Shown: in pieces, positions 6,103 through 15,038 of the stretch
Numbering within the stretch: the first letter of the stretch is position 1
How the letters are laid out: the number at the start of each line of letters is the position of its first letter
IMG/VR virus record: IMGVR_UViG_3300010403_000009
Coordinates: 1 to 51,205 of that record
DNA length: 51,205 bases
DNA from: a virus
Direction: 5' to 3' (one strand)
Program-made: the position numbers and the translations under genes
Notes under the pieces: generated by a model
Told to the model about the DNA's origin: nothing
The model's database searches: none
The model's input: the letters and a program-made list of their open reading frames with translations, nothing else

Positions 6103-6440
6103 CCCCGCACTCCATCGGGCGAGACTGAATAGTGGTTAAAGTCTTTTTTCTGGAAATCCCCGCCCCAGCGATACTTCGGACCGAACGCTTTCCACCAGGC
6201 TCCGAGTTCTCGATGACCTGTGTCGTCCGTGATATAGACGCCGTTCGTGAACAGGTTGAGATCGATGGCGAGGCGCTCACAGTGCAGACTTCGAGAGATG
6301 CCTGACCCTGCGGCAGCATTTGCAGCGGCCTGCTCGGGCGAACGGTAGGCATCGCCGAAGGTCACTCCGTAACCCAGCTCTGCGGCCTTCTGAATGAGCC
6401 TTGCTGCAGACTGCGCGAACTCTTCCTGCAGGATACTCAT
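6099..6440 (-). CDS. Endolysin, M15-type L-alanyl-D-glutamate peptidase
   Basis: 113 aa, close to the usual length of T5-type/M15 endolysins. SLHCERLAIDLNLF supplies zinc ligands H53 and D60 in the SxHxxRxAxD signature, and DFNHYS gives the third ligand H103 with D100 nearby as likely catalytic acid. It cuts the peptide stem of peptidoglycan. No signal peptide, so release needs a holin. Next to the holin candidate and spanins. Confidence 0.88.
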   Translation of the reverse strand: MSILQEEFAQSAARLIQKAAELGYGVTFGDAYRSPEQAAANAAAGSGISRSLHCERLAIDLNLFTNGVYITDDTGHRELGAWWKAFGPKYRWGGDFQKKDFNHYSVSPDGVRG

Positions 6441-6679
6441 GGATGTTTCACCGCTGCGTAAATGAGAGCGATAGCCCCCGGAACAGCTCCCGCTATAAAG
6501 CCCCAGACGCCCGCCTGAAACTTCAGCACCGCGATCTCTGCCTTGATGTCGGCGATATCGGCGGTGCTGAGTACGCTGATCTGCCCTTTGACTTCGCTGA
6601 TACCATCGGACAGACGGGTAAGTTCAGCGAGAATCAATCTCCTGTACTCGCCCCAGTCGCCTTCACTTTCCGGAGCCAT
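6437..6679 (-). CDS. Coiled-coil protein with C-terminal membrane anchor (XhlA-like)
   Basis: 80 aa: a heptad-rich helix (about 12-50, LILAELTRLSDGISEVKGQ) followed by a hydrophobic tail (GVWGFIAGAVPGAIALIYAAV). This is the layout of XhlA-type holin-associated proteins. It overlaps the endolysin start by 4 bases and the PAS gene by 17 bases. Probably a lysis accessory protein. Confidence 0.65.
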   Translation of the reverse strand: MAPESEGDWGEYRRLILAELTRLSDGISEVKGQISVLSTADIADIKAEIAVLKFQAGVWGFIAGAVPGAIALIYAAVKHP

Positions 6680-7094
6680 CAGAGATTCTGCGAACGACGG
6701 CAAGAGCGAGAACGCCTTGCGTGGAGACGAGTGGCCCGAGGATGATCTGGACATGAACCGTACGCCCATTGCGATGCTGGCCAGCAAGCGTCTGCGCAAG
6801 ATGCATTGGACGCACCGTTGGATTCGCGAAGTAGCGATCAATATGATTCGCGTGGCGCTCCCTCAAGCTCTCAGGCAGGAGCATATGCACCGGCTGGCCC
6901 AGTAGCAGCGAGCGCGGATAGCCGAACAGCAACTCAATCTGTTCGTTGCAGAGCTGAATCAGTCCCTGCTCGTTGATGACCAGAAGGCCATCGGGCAGCG
7001 AATCGACGAGCTGCTCGAGCATCGCCGGATCGACGACGACGCGATCCGACAGACGCTCGTTCATCTCCTTCAGCTTGTCGATGATCTCAGTCAT
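6663..7094 (-). CDS. PAS-domain protein
   Basis: 143 aa, made almost entirely of one PAS domain (about 20-138) after a short heptad-like helix (EIIDKLKEMNERLSD). PAS hallmarks are clear: SLPDGLLVINEQGLIQLCNEQIELLFGYP, then LLGQPVHMLLPESLRERH, then a G-R-T-V-H-V-Q-I strand and a final strand. PAS domains sense ligands, redox state or protein partners, and no output domain (kinase, GGDEF, HTH) is attached. It lies between two membrane/coiled-coil genes and the endolysin, translated in the same string. It could regulate lysis or interfere with a host sensor kinase; both are guesses. Confidence 0.85.
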   Translation of the reverse strand: MTEIIDKLKEMNERLSDRVVVDPAMLEQLVDSLPDGLLVINEQGLIQLCNEQIELLFGYPRSLLLGQPVHMLLPESLRERHANHIDRYFANPTVRPMHLAQTLAGQHRNGRTVHVQIILGPLVSTQGVLALAVVRRISDGSGK

Positions 7095-7100
7095 TGCCAA

Positions 7101-7301
7101 TCACGACATGCAGTCGAAGGCTTCCGCCTGACAACGCATCAGAAACTGAGTCTCATGCGGACTTTGCGTGTCATCAGGTCGCGCGAGGATGGCATCCATC
7201 TTCACGCGCCTCGGTCCCGTGATCCATCCGGAGACGGATGGATCTTCGAGAGACTTGCGCAGATTCTGACGAATGATAACTGGACCTGTATTTCCACCCA
7301 T
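7101..7301 (-). CDS. Hypothetical 66-aa late protein
   Basis: ATG overlapping the previous stop, with GGAG about 8 bases upstream (a GTG one codon earlier is also possible). Mixed charged protein with no motif I recognise. Part of the run of small genes between tail spike and lysis cassette. Confidence 0.6.
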   Translation of the reverse strand: MGGNTGPVIIRQNLRKSLEDPSVSGWITGPRRVKMDAILARPDDTQSPHETQFLMRCQAEAFDCMS

Positions 7302-7756
7302 CACTTCTTCTCCTTCGGTTTCATACGTTGCATATTGCCCGTCGCGCCGAACTCGGAGTCGGACGGGAGTTTGTCGCCGTGAATGATATCGAGCGCTTCC
7401 TTATCCATTAGGCGCCGTTCGACAAGCCACATCTGAGTTTTCGTGGCCTTGAACTCATCCATCGCCTGCGCGTGCTGTGAATTCCAGCTCGCTGCTGTTC
7501 GCTCGTGCTCCGCGGTCCACATACGCTGCGTTTGCTCAAGAGCCGACGCGTTGGCATCGGCGCGAATCCACGCCCCAACACCGGCGACTGCGCCGGCGAC
7601 GCCACCGACAAACGCGAAACATAGCGCGATAATCGCCATCGTCTTGCTGCCATGGTCATTGATCTCTGAGCGAGAATTGGCGCCGCCGCCCTCAGACTTC
7701 TGAGACTTGTCCGGCGAATCGTGCCGGCGATCCATGCGCGGACTATCGTCGATCAT
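7301..7756 (-). CDS. Membrane-anchored helical protein, 151 aa
   Basis: A hydrophilic Ser/Asp/Arg-rich N-terminus (about 1-38), one Gly/Ala-rich membrane span ([26 protein letters not shown], about 39-64, given here by its ends) and a long helical part with coiled-coil character. The start is chosen for its 14-base overlap with the previous gene. No family recognised. It sits beside a similar protein upstream. Confidence 0.7.
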   Translation of the reverse strand: MIDDSPRMDRRHDSPDKSQKSEGGGANSRSEINDHGSKTMAIIALCFAFVGGVAGAVAGVGAWIRADANASALEQTQRMWTAEHERTAASWNSQHAQAMDEFKATKTQMWLVERRLMDKEALDIIHGDKLPSDSEFGATGNMQRMKPKEKK

Positions 7757-8225
7757 GCGGAATCTGCTGGAGTTGCTGCTCAATTCGGGTAGTCCGTTCA
7801 TCCTGTTCTTTTTGATGCTCACGGATGCCCGCGATCTGCGTGGCCTGACTCGAGAACTGCGAGGTAATCTGAAGTGACAGGAGCCATGCCGAACCCACCG
7901 CGGGAACCGCGACCCCGAGCACGGCAAGCACGAGATGCCAGCGTTTGATGACACCCTCTTCATCTCCATTGGTCATCTTGGGCGCCATCCGGCGCCCATG
8001 CCGGACGCCACGCTCGTAGGCCCTCTCTTCCTGTTCATATGCTGCATCCGGATCGTGACCCCGCATGCCAACTGTTTTCATTGCAAGGTCGATGGCTGTC
8101 TCGGCCTTTCGAAGAATCTTGTGAGAGAGACTATCTTCGTCCCACTTCGCGAGGATTTCCTCGGGTGCGCGCTCCATTGCGGATATGAATGGCACTTCCT
8201 CGGAACTCTGTGCGCTCGTCGTCAA
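7743..8225 (-). CDS. Membrane-anchored coiled-coil protein, about 160 aa
   Basis: TTG start chosen because AGGAG lies 7 bases upstream; a TTG eight codons earlier lacks such a site. A charged N-terminal half (EEILAKWDEDSLSHKILRK) is followed by one membrane span (LVLAVLGVAVPAVGSAWLL) and a C-terminal coiled coil (IAGIREHQKEQDERTTRIEQ). Same architecture as the next gene, so possibly related. First gene after the tail spike. Confidence 0.7.
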   Translation of the reverse strand: MTTSAQSSEEVPFISAMERAPEEILAKWDEDSLSHKILRKAETAIDLAMKTVGMRGHDPDAAYEQEERAYERGVRHGRRMAPKMTNGDEEGVIKRWHLVLAVLGVAVPAVGSAWLLSLQITSQFSSQATQIAGIREHQKEQDERTTRIEQQLQQIPHDRR

Positions 8226-8250
8226 CTCCGCTCTCCTCTTCGCGCTCAAT

Positions 8251-10446
8251 TCAAAGCGTTCCGTATCCCGTCAGAAACCATGTTGAGCCATCAAACGAGA
8301 CATCCACAAATGCGGCCGTAGCACTGGGAATAGTCTTCAGCCCGCCCACATCGAGCGTAAATGAGCCAAGGCCAGTGCGGACAATGCGGAATTTAGATCC
8401 TGCAACCGCATTGGTCGTGCTAAGTGTTACGGTCCGATTGGCAGTAAGCGTTCCTGCCCAACGCTGGATTTCATAGTCTGAACCCACCGTCAGTGTCTGG
8501 CTGGTATCACCTCGTGATGGTGATGGGCTCTTGAGCTGGTGAAGCCATGCGCTATTGTTGGTGGTGATCACGCCACTGGCGTTCTCCACCGTGCATCCAT
8601 TCGCCGCAGTGGAGGAAGCATTGTAGTACGCGTAGCTGCCGGCAAATACCCCACCTACATGATTTCCCCGACATACGACGTTCTTGGCTCCCGTGCCGAG
8701 CTGTATCCCGTTGCCCTGCGTGCCTTCGGCTGCGCCATCAAAGGCGGCTTCCTTGCCGATTCGACAACCCTCGATACGGAAGTTCGCGCACTTGTCGAGC
8801 ACGATACCCGCGAAGGACCCTGCCACACTGGTGCTGTTCCCTGAGATATTGCAATTGCGGATGAATCCGGTCTTTTCCCGAGCCGGACTCCAGATCGCAG
8901 ACCCGCCATTCAGATCGATACCGATCTGCGCGCAGTTGAAGATCTTCAGATGCTCAATGTTGATGCGCACCCATTCATCGGTTCCGAAGATGCCATGCTC
9001 GAAGCCATTGATGTGCCCGTTGCGAATATCGGCACACCCCGCAGAACATAGAATCCCGAAGCCATTGGCCGTGCCATCAATGGCAAACCCATCGAGCACG
9101 AAATCGCCGAGGTCGGTCTGCACCTGGTAGTCGGAGGGATGGCCGAGGGCTGCGACCACAGCTGCTAGGTACCCGCCGCTTGCGAGCTGGGCGCCGGATA
9201 GGGTGATCGCGGTACCGGAGATGGTGCGGCCCGTGATGTTGTGCAGACGTACGTTACGCTTTACGCCGATCTCATCCGAGCCCACCCACGGGCGATAGAA
9301 CAGGGATTCTCCGGTCGTAACGACGAGTACCGCCGCAGCGGAACGCACATAGAGATTTTCGACGTTGTAATTGTATGCTCCGGCGATCGTGAGCCCCGCA
9401 GAGGTCGTGGTATTGAGATAGCGGATATCAATGTTGCGGAACGTGAGATTGTGCGCGTGAGAAGTCTGGCGCTGATCCCCCGTGCCCGAGGTTGCCCAGC
9501 CAAACTCATAGTCGATGCCATCGCCGACGCTACCGCCGTCAGCATCGATGTTCTCGATCAGAACATTACGCAAGCCTCCGGTGAGCTGGATGAGAAGCCC
9601 GTTGGGATTACCAGTCGAGATAATCTTCAGATTTCTGAGGTAACAGTTTCCCTGCGGAGAGCTGAGCGCGCTGTCATATGTGTTCGGGAAATATTTCCCG
9701 GCACCGCATTCACTTGCGCGGGCACCGATCTGAATGGCAGAGATATTGGTGCCGCTGCCGGAATAGTTGAGCACGATCGTGCCGTTCTCCACGGAGAAAT
9801 CACGGATGCCCATAAGGACACCGGCGAGCACGTCATACGGCGATGAGAGGCTTTTGGTGAGGTTCAGCGTGCATCCCATCAGGTTCAGATGCACGCCATC
9901 CCGGCATGGAATCCAGTCATTGATGTAACAGGTGTCCGTGCCGGTGAGCGGCGGAAGATAGAAGGTCCCCGTCGGGCCTGTTTTGGTGGGGTCGAAGAGT
10001 GCCTGCAAATTGGCAGTGTTAGCCGTCGCGGAACTTGCATCGTTGAGCACAACATATCGCAGCAGGTTCTCCGGACCGCGGGAGCTGTCGATAATCGTGA
10101 CCCCGGTACTATTTTCGGCCTCAGTTTCCGGGTTCAGGATGCCGCCGATTTCCGCCTGCGTGATCACGAAAGGCGATGCAGGGTCGATCGTTAGCGATGG
10201 CGTCAAACCCGAGGGGTCACTCAGGACTATCTTCAGTTCAAAGTTGGCACCCGAGTAGATGGCCGGGAAATAGCCTTCATTGGTAGCCGTGATCGGATTC
10301 GCATGCGGATTTTGCAATAGAAAATCCTGATACGTCACGACAGGCGTGGAAGTCTGCGAGACGTAGGTGGTGCACTTCGCGCCACTCACGGGCTTGCCGT
10401 CCCTGTCCTGCAGAAACAGAAGCGGTTGAGGAATTAATCTCGACAC
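8251..10446 (-). CDS. Tail spike, right-handed beta-helix (pectate-lyase fold)
   Basis: 731 aa from a GTG with GAGGG 6 bases upstream (an ATG overlapping it is out of frame and stops at once). The first about 90 residues (SRLIPQPLLFLQDRDGKPVSG...) form a small particle-binding domain common to many podoviral spikes. Then a long run of Asn/Gly/Ile-rich short strands (NLTFRNIDI, CNISGN, GCRIGKE) reads as a parallel beta-helix, and a C-terminal beta domain (TLTANRTVTLSTTNAVAGSKFRIVR) probably trimerises. Such spikes bind and often cut surface polysaccharide. Substrate not predictable. Confidence 0.85.
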   Translation of the reverse strand: MSRLIPQPLLFLQDRDGKPVSGAKCTTYVSQTSTPVVTYQDFLLQNPHANPITATNEGYFPAIYSGANFELKIVLSDPSGLTPSLTIDPASPFVITQAEIGGILNPETEAENSTGVTIIDSSRGPENLLRYVVLNDASSATANTANLQALFDPTKTGPTGTFYLPPLTGTDTCYINDWIPCRDGVHLNLMGCTLNLTKSLSSPYDVLAGVLMGIRDFSVENGTIVLNYSGSGTNISAIQIGARASECGAGKYFPNTYDSALSSPQGNCYLRNLKIISTGNPNGLLIQLTGGLRNVLIENIDADGGSVGDGIDYEFGWATSGTGDQRQTSHAHNLTFRNIDIRYLNTTTSAGLTIAGAYNYNVENLYVRSAAAVLVVTTGESLFYRPWVGSDEIGVKRNVRLHNITGRTISGTAITLSGAQLASGGYLAAVVAALGHPSDYQVQTDLGDFVLDGFAIDGTANGFGILCSAGCADIRNGHINGFEHGIFGTDEWVRINIEHLKIFNCAQIGIDLNGGSAIWSPAREKTGFIRNCNISGNSTSVAGSFAGIVLDKCANFRIEGCRIGKEAAFDGAAEGTQGNGIQLGTGAKNVVCRGNHVGGVFAGSYAYYNASSTAANGCTVENASGVITTNNSAWLHQLKSPSPSRGDTSQTLTVGSDYEIQRWAGTLTANRTVTLSTTNAVAGSKFRIVRTGLGSFTLDVGGLKTIPSATAAFVDVSFDGSTWFLTGYGTL

Positions 10447-10467
10447 ATGAAACCCTCAAAAACTAAA

Positions 10468-10488
10468 AAACCCGCGCGAGGCGGGTTT
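10468..10488 (-). terminator. Intrinsic terminator before the tail spike
   Basis: On the - strand AAACCCGC-CTCGC-GCGGGTTT followed by a T run. It lies between the ejection-protein gene and the tail-spike gene, so spike and lysis genes are expressed behind a partial stop. Confidence 0.8.
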
Positions 10489-10510
10489 CGGGTGAAGCGT
10501 GCGAGTGCAG

Positions 10511-12517
10511 CTATTGCTGCATCAGTTCTCCCAGCTCCTGAATGTCAGGGTCTGGGGATTGCTGGGCCTGATTGATGAGCGCGGGCAAAGCACTTTGAGA
10601 TGCTCTCGTGGTCTTCGCGAGCCAGCGCACCGCATTCGGATTCGTCATGAAGCGCGCGGCGAGATTGGCGCTGCCGACACCACCGGCCACCGTCACGGCT
10701 CCTGCAACATGTCCGGTAAAGAGCGCGCCGAGGAATGCCGTCGCGGCAGCGGTCTGACTCACCGCCTGCCCCGTTCCGGATGGGTTGCGAAACACCTTCG
10801 AGCCCGTTCTGAGATTCGAGGCGACGGTTGCAATGCTGTCCATGTTCTGACGGAAGTCCGGGCCATAGCGATCAAACAGCACATTCTTCGCCTGCGGTGA
10901 CATCGTGTTCCAGTTGGTGAGAAACGTCTCCGTGCTGAAAACATCGCCCGTATCATCCTGAACGCCCGCCTTCGCGCGACCGAGCCGGCGCAAAACGGTT
11001 GCCGTCACCGTCTTCTGTTCCTGCGAAGGGAGAGACTGCATCACGGCCCGAAGGGTGGAGGCGCCTTCGCGTGTTCCAGAAGTCGCCGCCTTGAATACCG
11101 CCTCCGGGCCGCCGTTCTTGTCGATCACGGACTGAAGGAGATCCAGTCGTTTCGACCCTGCTGCGTAATACGCATTGGCACGGCTGAAGGCGCGCTGAGC
11201 ATCGGGACCCGCGGTCTGTGCGGCCCCCTGCATGTCGGCCGATAGCGAGGCATAGAGGCGCCTCCACTGGGCAATGGGCACATCACTCTGAAGCGGCGCA
11301 TCGGCGAGCTTCTGGCCCACCAGAGTCCGAAGCTGTTTCACCGCCTCGTATGGCATGACCCCGTTCGTTGCATCTTTCGCGAAGGCATCCGCGATTTGCG
11401 AGATCTGCGGTGTCATGAGATTCCTGGACGTGTTCTCGGCGCCCTTGATTGGCGTCGACAGATCCTTGAGCGCCGTCTGGGTGTTCGACACCTGCACTGG
11501 TTGGTCCGGCTTCACGTAGTTGTCGAGCTCGGAATACAGCTGGTCCGCGCGCGTCTTGAACCGGTCGAGAAAGCCGCCCCGATCAGAGATGCCACGGGTG
11601 ATCGCACGACCGGCCTGTTCGCCGCTGGCAGATGGAGCAAGGCTCGATGCCTGGCGCTCGAGGTTCGCCCCCAAGGCAGCCTGCTGCCTTTCTGCCGTGG
11701 CGGTCATTCGTCCCGCCGCCCCAGGTGTGCGCGACAGCAGCGATTCGGTCGCCTGCATGGTTCGCGATTGGGTCGCCTGTCCCATACTTGGGGTAGTGCC
11801 AGCCCGATCGAACGCGGCGATATTGTCAGCGACGTTCTGGGCTGAAGCTCCACCACGGGCGGCAATACGCAAGGCACTCTGCGGGGCGATGCGTGCAACA
11901 CTCGGGACCACAGCACCGAGGAAACCCGCAGCAGCCTGAACCTCGCGGCTGGCGCCTAATTCCGCGGCGGTCTGGCTTGCGAGCGCTCCGGTGACGCCGC
12001 TGACGGCTTTCGGAACACCCGCGCCACCAGGAAGCAGCACCGAACTCACACCTCCACCTGCGGCATAGAGCATGCGCGAGGCACGATCTTCGGGATGCGG
12101 GTTTTCCGCGGCTCTTCCGATCTTGTTCAACTGCGCGCGAAACCAGTCGCCGCTACCCACGACGTCGCTACGATCATCCGAGACTTCGAGTCCTTTCGGA
12201 ATGTTGTTGCCGGTGGCGGCGTGATAAGCCGTTCCCACCGCAGCCTTGCCGAGATCGATGATGTTCGCCATCGTGTCCACAGGAAGGCCGACGATTCCGG
12301 CAACCCCTGAATTGACGCCGGCGGCCAAGGCATTCGCGCGGTCGAGCGTGGACACGTCCGGCTTGCTGTGGGCATCGCTCTTACCCTGCGGCTCTTCAGC
12401 CGGCGCATCTTCCGGCGGCAGGCCCTGAATATAGGCTGCGAGTTTCTGAGCGCCTTCGTTGTCGCCGGCCGCATCCGCATTACGCAGGGCGGTATACAAC
12501 TCATCGCGCGAAGCCAT
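10511..12517 (-). CDS. Ejection (internal virion) protein, 668 aa
   Basis: Ala/Gly/Gln-rich, mostly helical, with an acidic/Pro N-terminal part, amphipathic low-complexity stretches (GVNSGVAGIVGLPVDTM, GGVSSVLLPGGAGVPKAV) and a glycine/alanine-rich hydrophobic C-terminal region near residue 600 (AATAFLGALFTGHVAGAVTVAGG). Together with the two neighbours it occupies the place of P22 gp7, gp20 and gp16, the proteins injected with the DNA to form a channel across the envelope. Assignment rests on order, size and composition. Confidence 0.7.
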   Translation of the reverse strand: MASRDELYTALRNADAAGDNEGAQKLAAYIQGLPPEDAPAEEPQGKSDAHSKPDVSTLDRANALAAGVNSGVAGIVGLPVDTMANIIDLGKAAVGTAYHAATGNNIPKGLEVSDDRSDVVGSGDWFRAQLNKIGRAAENPHPEDRASRMLYAAGGGVSSVLLPGGAGVPKAVSGVTGALASQTAAELGASREVQAAAGFLGAVVPSVARIAPQSALRIAARGGASAQNVADNIAAFDRAGTTPSMGQATQSRTMQATESLLSRTPGAAGRMTATAERQQAALGANLERQASSLAPSASGEQAGRAITRGISDRGGFLDRFKTRADQLYSELDNYVKPDQPVQVSNTQTALKDLSTPIKGAENTSRNLMTPQISQIADAFAKDATNGVMPYEAVKQLRTLVGQKLADAPLQSDVPIAQWRRLYASLSADMQGAAQTAGPDAQRAFSRANAYYAAGSKRLDLLQSVIDKNGGPEAVFKAATSGTREGASTLRAVMQSLPSQEQKTVTATVLRRLGRAKAGVQDDTGDVFSTETFLTNWNTMSPQAKNVLFDRYGPDFRQNMDSIATVASNLRTGSKVFRNPSGTGQAVSQTAAATAFLGALFTGHVAGAVTVAGGVGSANLAARFMTNPNAVRWLAKTTRASQSALPALINQAQQSPDPDIQELGELMQQ

Positions 12518-13626
12518 TACTTCTTGCCGTGCTTCTTCAGAAGCGCCGCAATGTCATCGGGCACACCAGAGTTGCCCGAAGGAATCGGTCGATACCCGGC
12601 TTCCGGTGAATACAGGCTCTCGGTCTCTTCGTTCATTGCGGCAAGATTTGCGCGCAGGTTTGTGAGCTTCGTCTTGATCGTTTTCGGGCTGTCGGTCGAC
12701 TGCGGAATGAATGGTTTGAGACGCGGAAACTCTGCGGCGGTTACCGCAGCGCCCGAACGGTCATGGATCAGCAGGCTTCCGATATCCGCGACCTTCGCGC
12801 GCGGATCGACGCCGCCCGAATATTCCTTGCCCGGCAGTCGCTGGGTCATGGCATCCGGCATATAGTTCTGCATGCCGAATGCATCGGGGTTGTCATCCAG
12901 CGCCTTCATGGCGCGGTCGATCTTCCCGAGCGAGGCGCGATTCGAGATGATGCCTTGCGCGGCGGCGGGCGGAATCTGGCGAAGGTTCTTCGTGTTTGCG
13001 GCCACCGCAGGATCAGCCGGCCCCCCGGGGATGAATTCGAGGCCGCTGCCGTCCCCTTTCCACTGGAAACCGGTGGGGGGTTTATCGCCCATCGAGGGCT
13101 TCGACTTCTCGAAATTCAGCTTGTCATTTTCGAGCTTCAGCTGCGCACGCTGATATGGCGTCATGTCGTCTGGCATTGGAGCCTCAGCGACTTTCTTGCC
13201 ATTCTGATAGCGCACCTCGCCGGGCTTCAGCGTGAAGTTCTCGCCCTGATCCGGCGTCATGCCGAGCTCTGCGGCCGCATGAGCGCCAATCCCCTGCGCC
13301 ATCTTGGTGATTGCGCCATTGTCGAATGAGGCCCAGTCGTGACCGTTGCTCGACATCTGTTTCACAAGGTCCGGAAAGTTCTCTTCGACGAACTGTTTTC
13401 GCCGCTCCTCAGGAACCGCCAGAACCTGCTGCATGCTGGCGTAAAGTTTTTTTGCCTTGACGGCGCCCAGCTGAACTTTCGCCTGCTCCATGTTGACGTC
13501 ATGCTCTTCCTGCGCACGCTGATTGCCGGCGACCCGCTCATCCTGAGCCAGTCGTAATGCACGACCCTGCATGAAAGAGGTGACCGGCTGGGCCAGTTGC
13601 TGCGCGGATGCGATATCGAATGGCAT
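12517..13626 (-). CDS. Ejection-type internal virion protein, 369 aa
   Basis: Gln/Ala-rich helical N-terminal half (AQQLAQPVTSFMQGRALRLAQ...) with coiled-coil character, then a Pro-rich linker and a basic, globular C-terminal part. Shares a base with the next gene's start. Position second of three in the ejection-protein trio. Confidence 0.65.
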   Translation of the reverse strand: MPFDIASAQQLAQPVTSFMQGRALRLAQDERVAGNQRAQEEHDVNMEQAKVQLGAVKAKKLYASMQQVLAVPEERRKQFVEENFPDLVKQMSSNGHDWASFDNGAITKMAQGIGAHAAAELGMTPDQGENFTLKPGEVRYQNGKKVAEAPMPDDMTPYQRAQLKLENDKLNFEKSKPSMGDKPPTGFQWKGDGSGLEFIPGGPADPAVAANTKNLRQIPPAAAQGIISNRASLGKIDRAMKALDDNPDAFGMQNYMPDAMTQRLPGKEYSGGVDPRAKVADIGSLLIHDRSGAAVTAAEFPRLKPFIPQSTDSPKTIKTKLTNLRANLAAMNEETESLYSPEAGYRPIPSGNSGVPDDIAALLKKHGKK

Positions 13627-13629
13627 ACG

Positions 13630-14553
13630 TTATCCCGGGAAGGCGTAGGGGCTGCTGCCTGAACTCGGACGGCCAAAGTAATTGCCACCCGCCATACCAA
13701 TCTGATTGATCGTGTTCGCCCAGCTGTTCCCTTGCGCGATATAACTGGAGGCCCGCGCATCGCCGGCATTCAGGATGGCGTTGCCGACGTTCGTGCCGCT
13801 GTTCTGGATCACGTTCGTGCTCGCATTGGTCGCCTGCTGACCGAAGCCTGCAATCGTCGCGATGCGGTTGTAGACGTTCTTGTATTCGTTCGAGGCATAG
13901 TCCTGCGCATAGCGCAGCGCGCCCTTGGCGCCCGCTCCGGACAATGCACCTCCACGTGAGACGAGGCTGTTCGTCAGCGCCTTGTTGCCTTCGTCGTACC
14001 GGAACTGATAGCCCGGATCTTCCTGAAAGTTGTACTTCGCATAGTTGCCCAGTTGGAGCGTAGCATTGAAATCCGAGACGTACTTCTGATAGCCCGCCTG
14101 CAAGGCAGGATTTGCCATCGTGCCATCGGAATGCCCCTTGGCCGCAGAGTAGATGGCGCCCGCCGGATCATAGCCCCCCTTCAGCATGTCTCCCGGCGTC
14201 GGCGCCAGAAGTCCGCCAATGATCCCGCCCCCGAACAGGCCGTGCTTTTTCTTCTTCTGGACCGGTGCGGTAATCGATGCCGGTTGCTGGGCGGACCAGT
14301 CTTCAAAGGAGAGTGGGCTCTGGGCCGCCCCTCGTGGAAGACCGGTAAGATCCATGAGCGCGGCCGTTGCCGCATAAGAGGCATCCCGATACGGCTTCTG
14401 CAGGCCGAGGGAGAGATCGCGTGATTCCCGCTCGTAATCAATCGCCGAGCTGGACGAGCTGGTCTGGGCATTCGCGGCTTTCTTCGCCGCCATATTGGAG
14501 GCGACGCCGCCCACCACCGCTCCACCGACGACCGCAGCAGCGACCCACGTCAT
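13630..14553 (-). CDS. Ejection protein, P22 gp7/gp20-like, 307 aa
   Basis: Begins with a glycine/alanine hydrophobic segment (WVAAAVVGGAVVGGVASNMAAKK) that looks like a membrane-insertion helix, then helical repeats rich in Ala/Tyr/Asn (LSLGLQKPYRDASYAATAAL). Such a start is typical of small podoviral DNA-transfer proteins. Overlaps the upstream gene by 4 bases. Confidence 0.7.
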   Translation of the reverse strand: MTWVAAAVVGGAVVGGVASNMAAKKAANAQTSSSSSAIDYERESRDLSLGLQKPYRDASYAATAALMDLTGLPRGAAQSPLSFEDWSAQQPASITAPVQKKKKHGLFGGGIIGGLLAPTPGDMLKGGYDPAGAIYSAAKGHSDGTMANPALQAGYQKYVSDFNATLQLGNYAKYNFQEDPGYQFRYDEGNKALTNSLVSRGGALSGAGAKGALRYAQDYASNEYKNVYNRIATIAGFGQQATNASTNVIQNSGTNVGNAILNAGDARASSYIAQGNSWANTINQIGMAGGNYFGRPSSGSSPYAFPG

Positions 14554-15038
14554 GGCAGCTCCTGAGCACTGAGCCAGTGTTGCGCCTGCATCTTCAATTC
14601 CTCGAGCTGGTCCAGCTCCTCATAGTCCGTGCAGATGATTTCATGCTCGATTTCTTCGAGGTCGGTCTTGTCGGTAACATGGACCGTGGTCCATATCGTG
14701 TCGGTATGGGTATAGACCGCACGCTTTGTCCCTGCAGTTGAGATCATCGAATAGGGCGCCTTGAAGTGCTGCAGCCCATCCTTAGTGAACACCGTGACCT
14801 CACCCTGGGTGAGATGGTTGTAGTGGGAATGACGATGAATCTTCCCCACCACAATGGTATCGGCCGGAATGAAGATCTCGCGGATGTAGCAGCCGTCGGC
14901 AAAGGAATGCCTTAGCGGACATTCCACCTGCTCATGCTGGCGCAAGACCGCTTCCAGACTTGCAAGCTTTTCGCGAACCAGCCGCTTCTCCGGAAGCGCG
15001 TCCACCCGATAGTTGAAGCTGACGAGGTTCACTTCCAT
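14550..15038 (-). CDS. Cupin-like beta-roll protein, 162 aa
   Basis: Residues about 45-125 show the cupin pattern: CYIREIFIPADTIVVGKIH then HRHSHYNHLTQGEVTVF and a later TIWTTVHVTD strand, giving several His that could bind a metal. An acidic helix follows. It lies among tail and ejection genes, so it may be structural rather than enzymatic. Similar short cupin-like proteins occur in other podoviral tail clusters. Confidence 0.6.
   Translation of the reverse strand: MEVNLVSFNYRVDALPEKRLVREKLASLEAVLRQHEQVECPLRHSFADGCYIREIFIPADTIVVGKIHRHSHYNHLTQGEVTVFTKDGLQHFKAPYSMISTAGTKRAVYTHTDTIWTTVHVTDKTDLEEIEHEIICTDYEELDQLEELKMQAQHWLSAQELP

Noticed and set aside
13943-13958. Third parS-like site (CTCCACGTGAGAC)
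   Set aside because: Only about 10 of 16 positions match; within noise.
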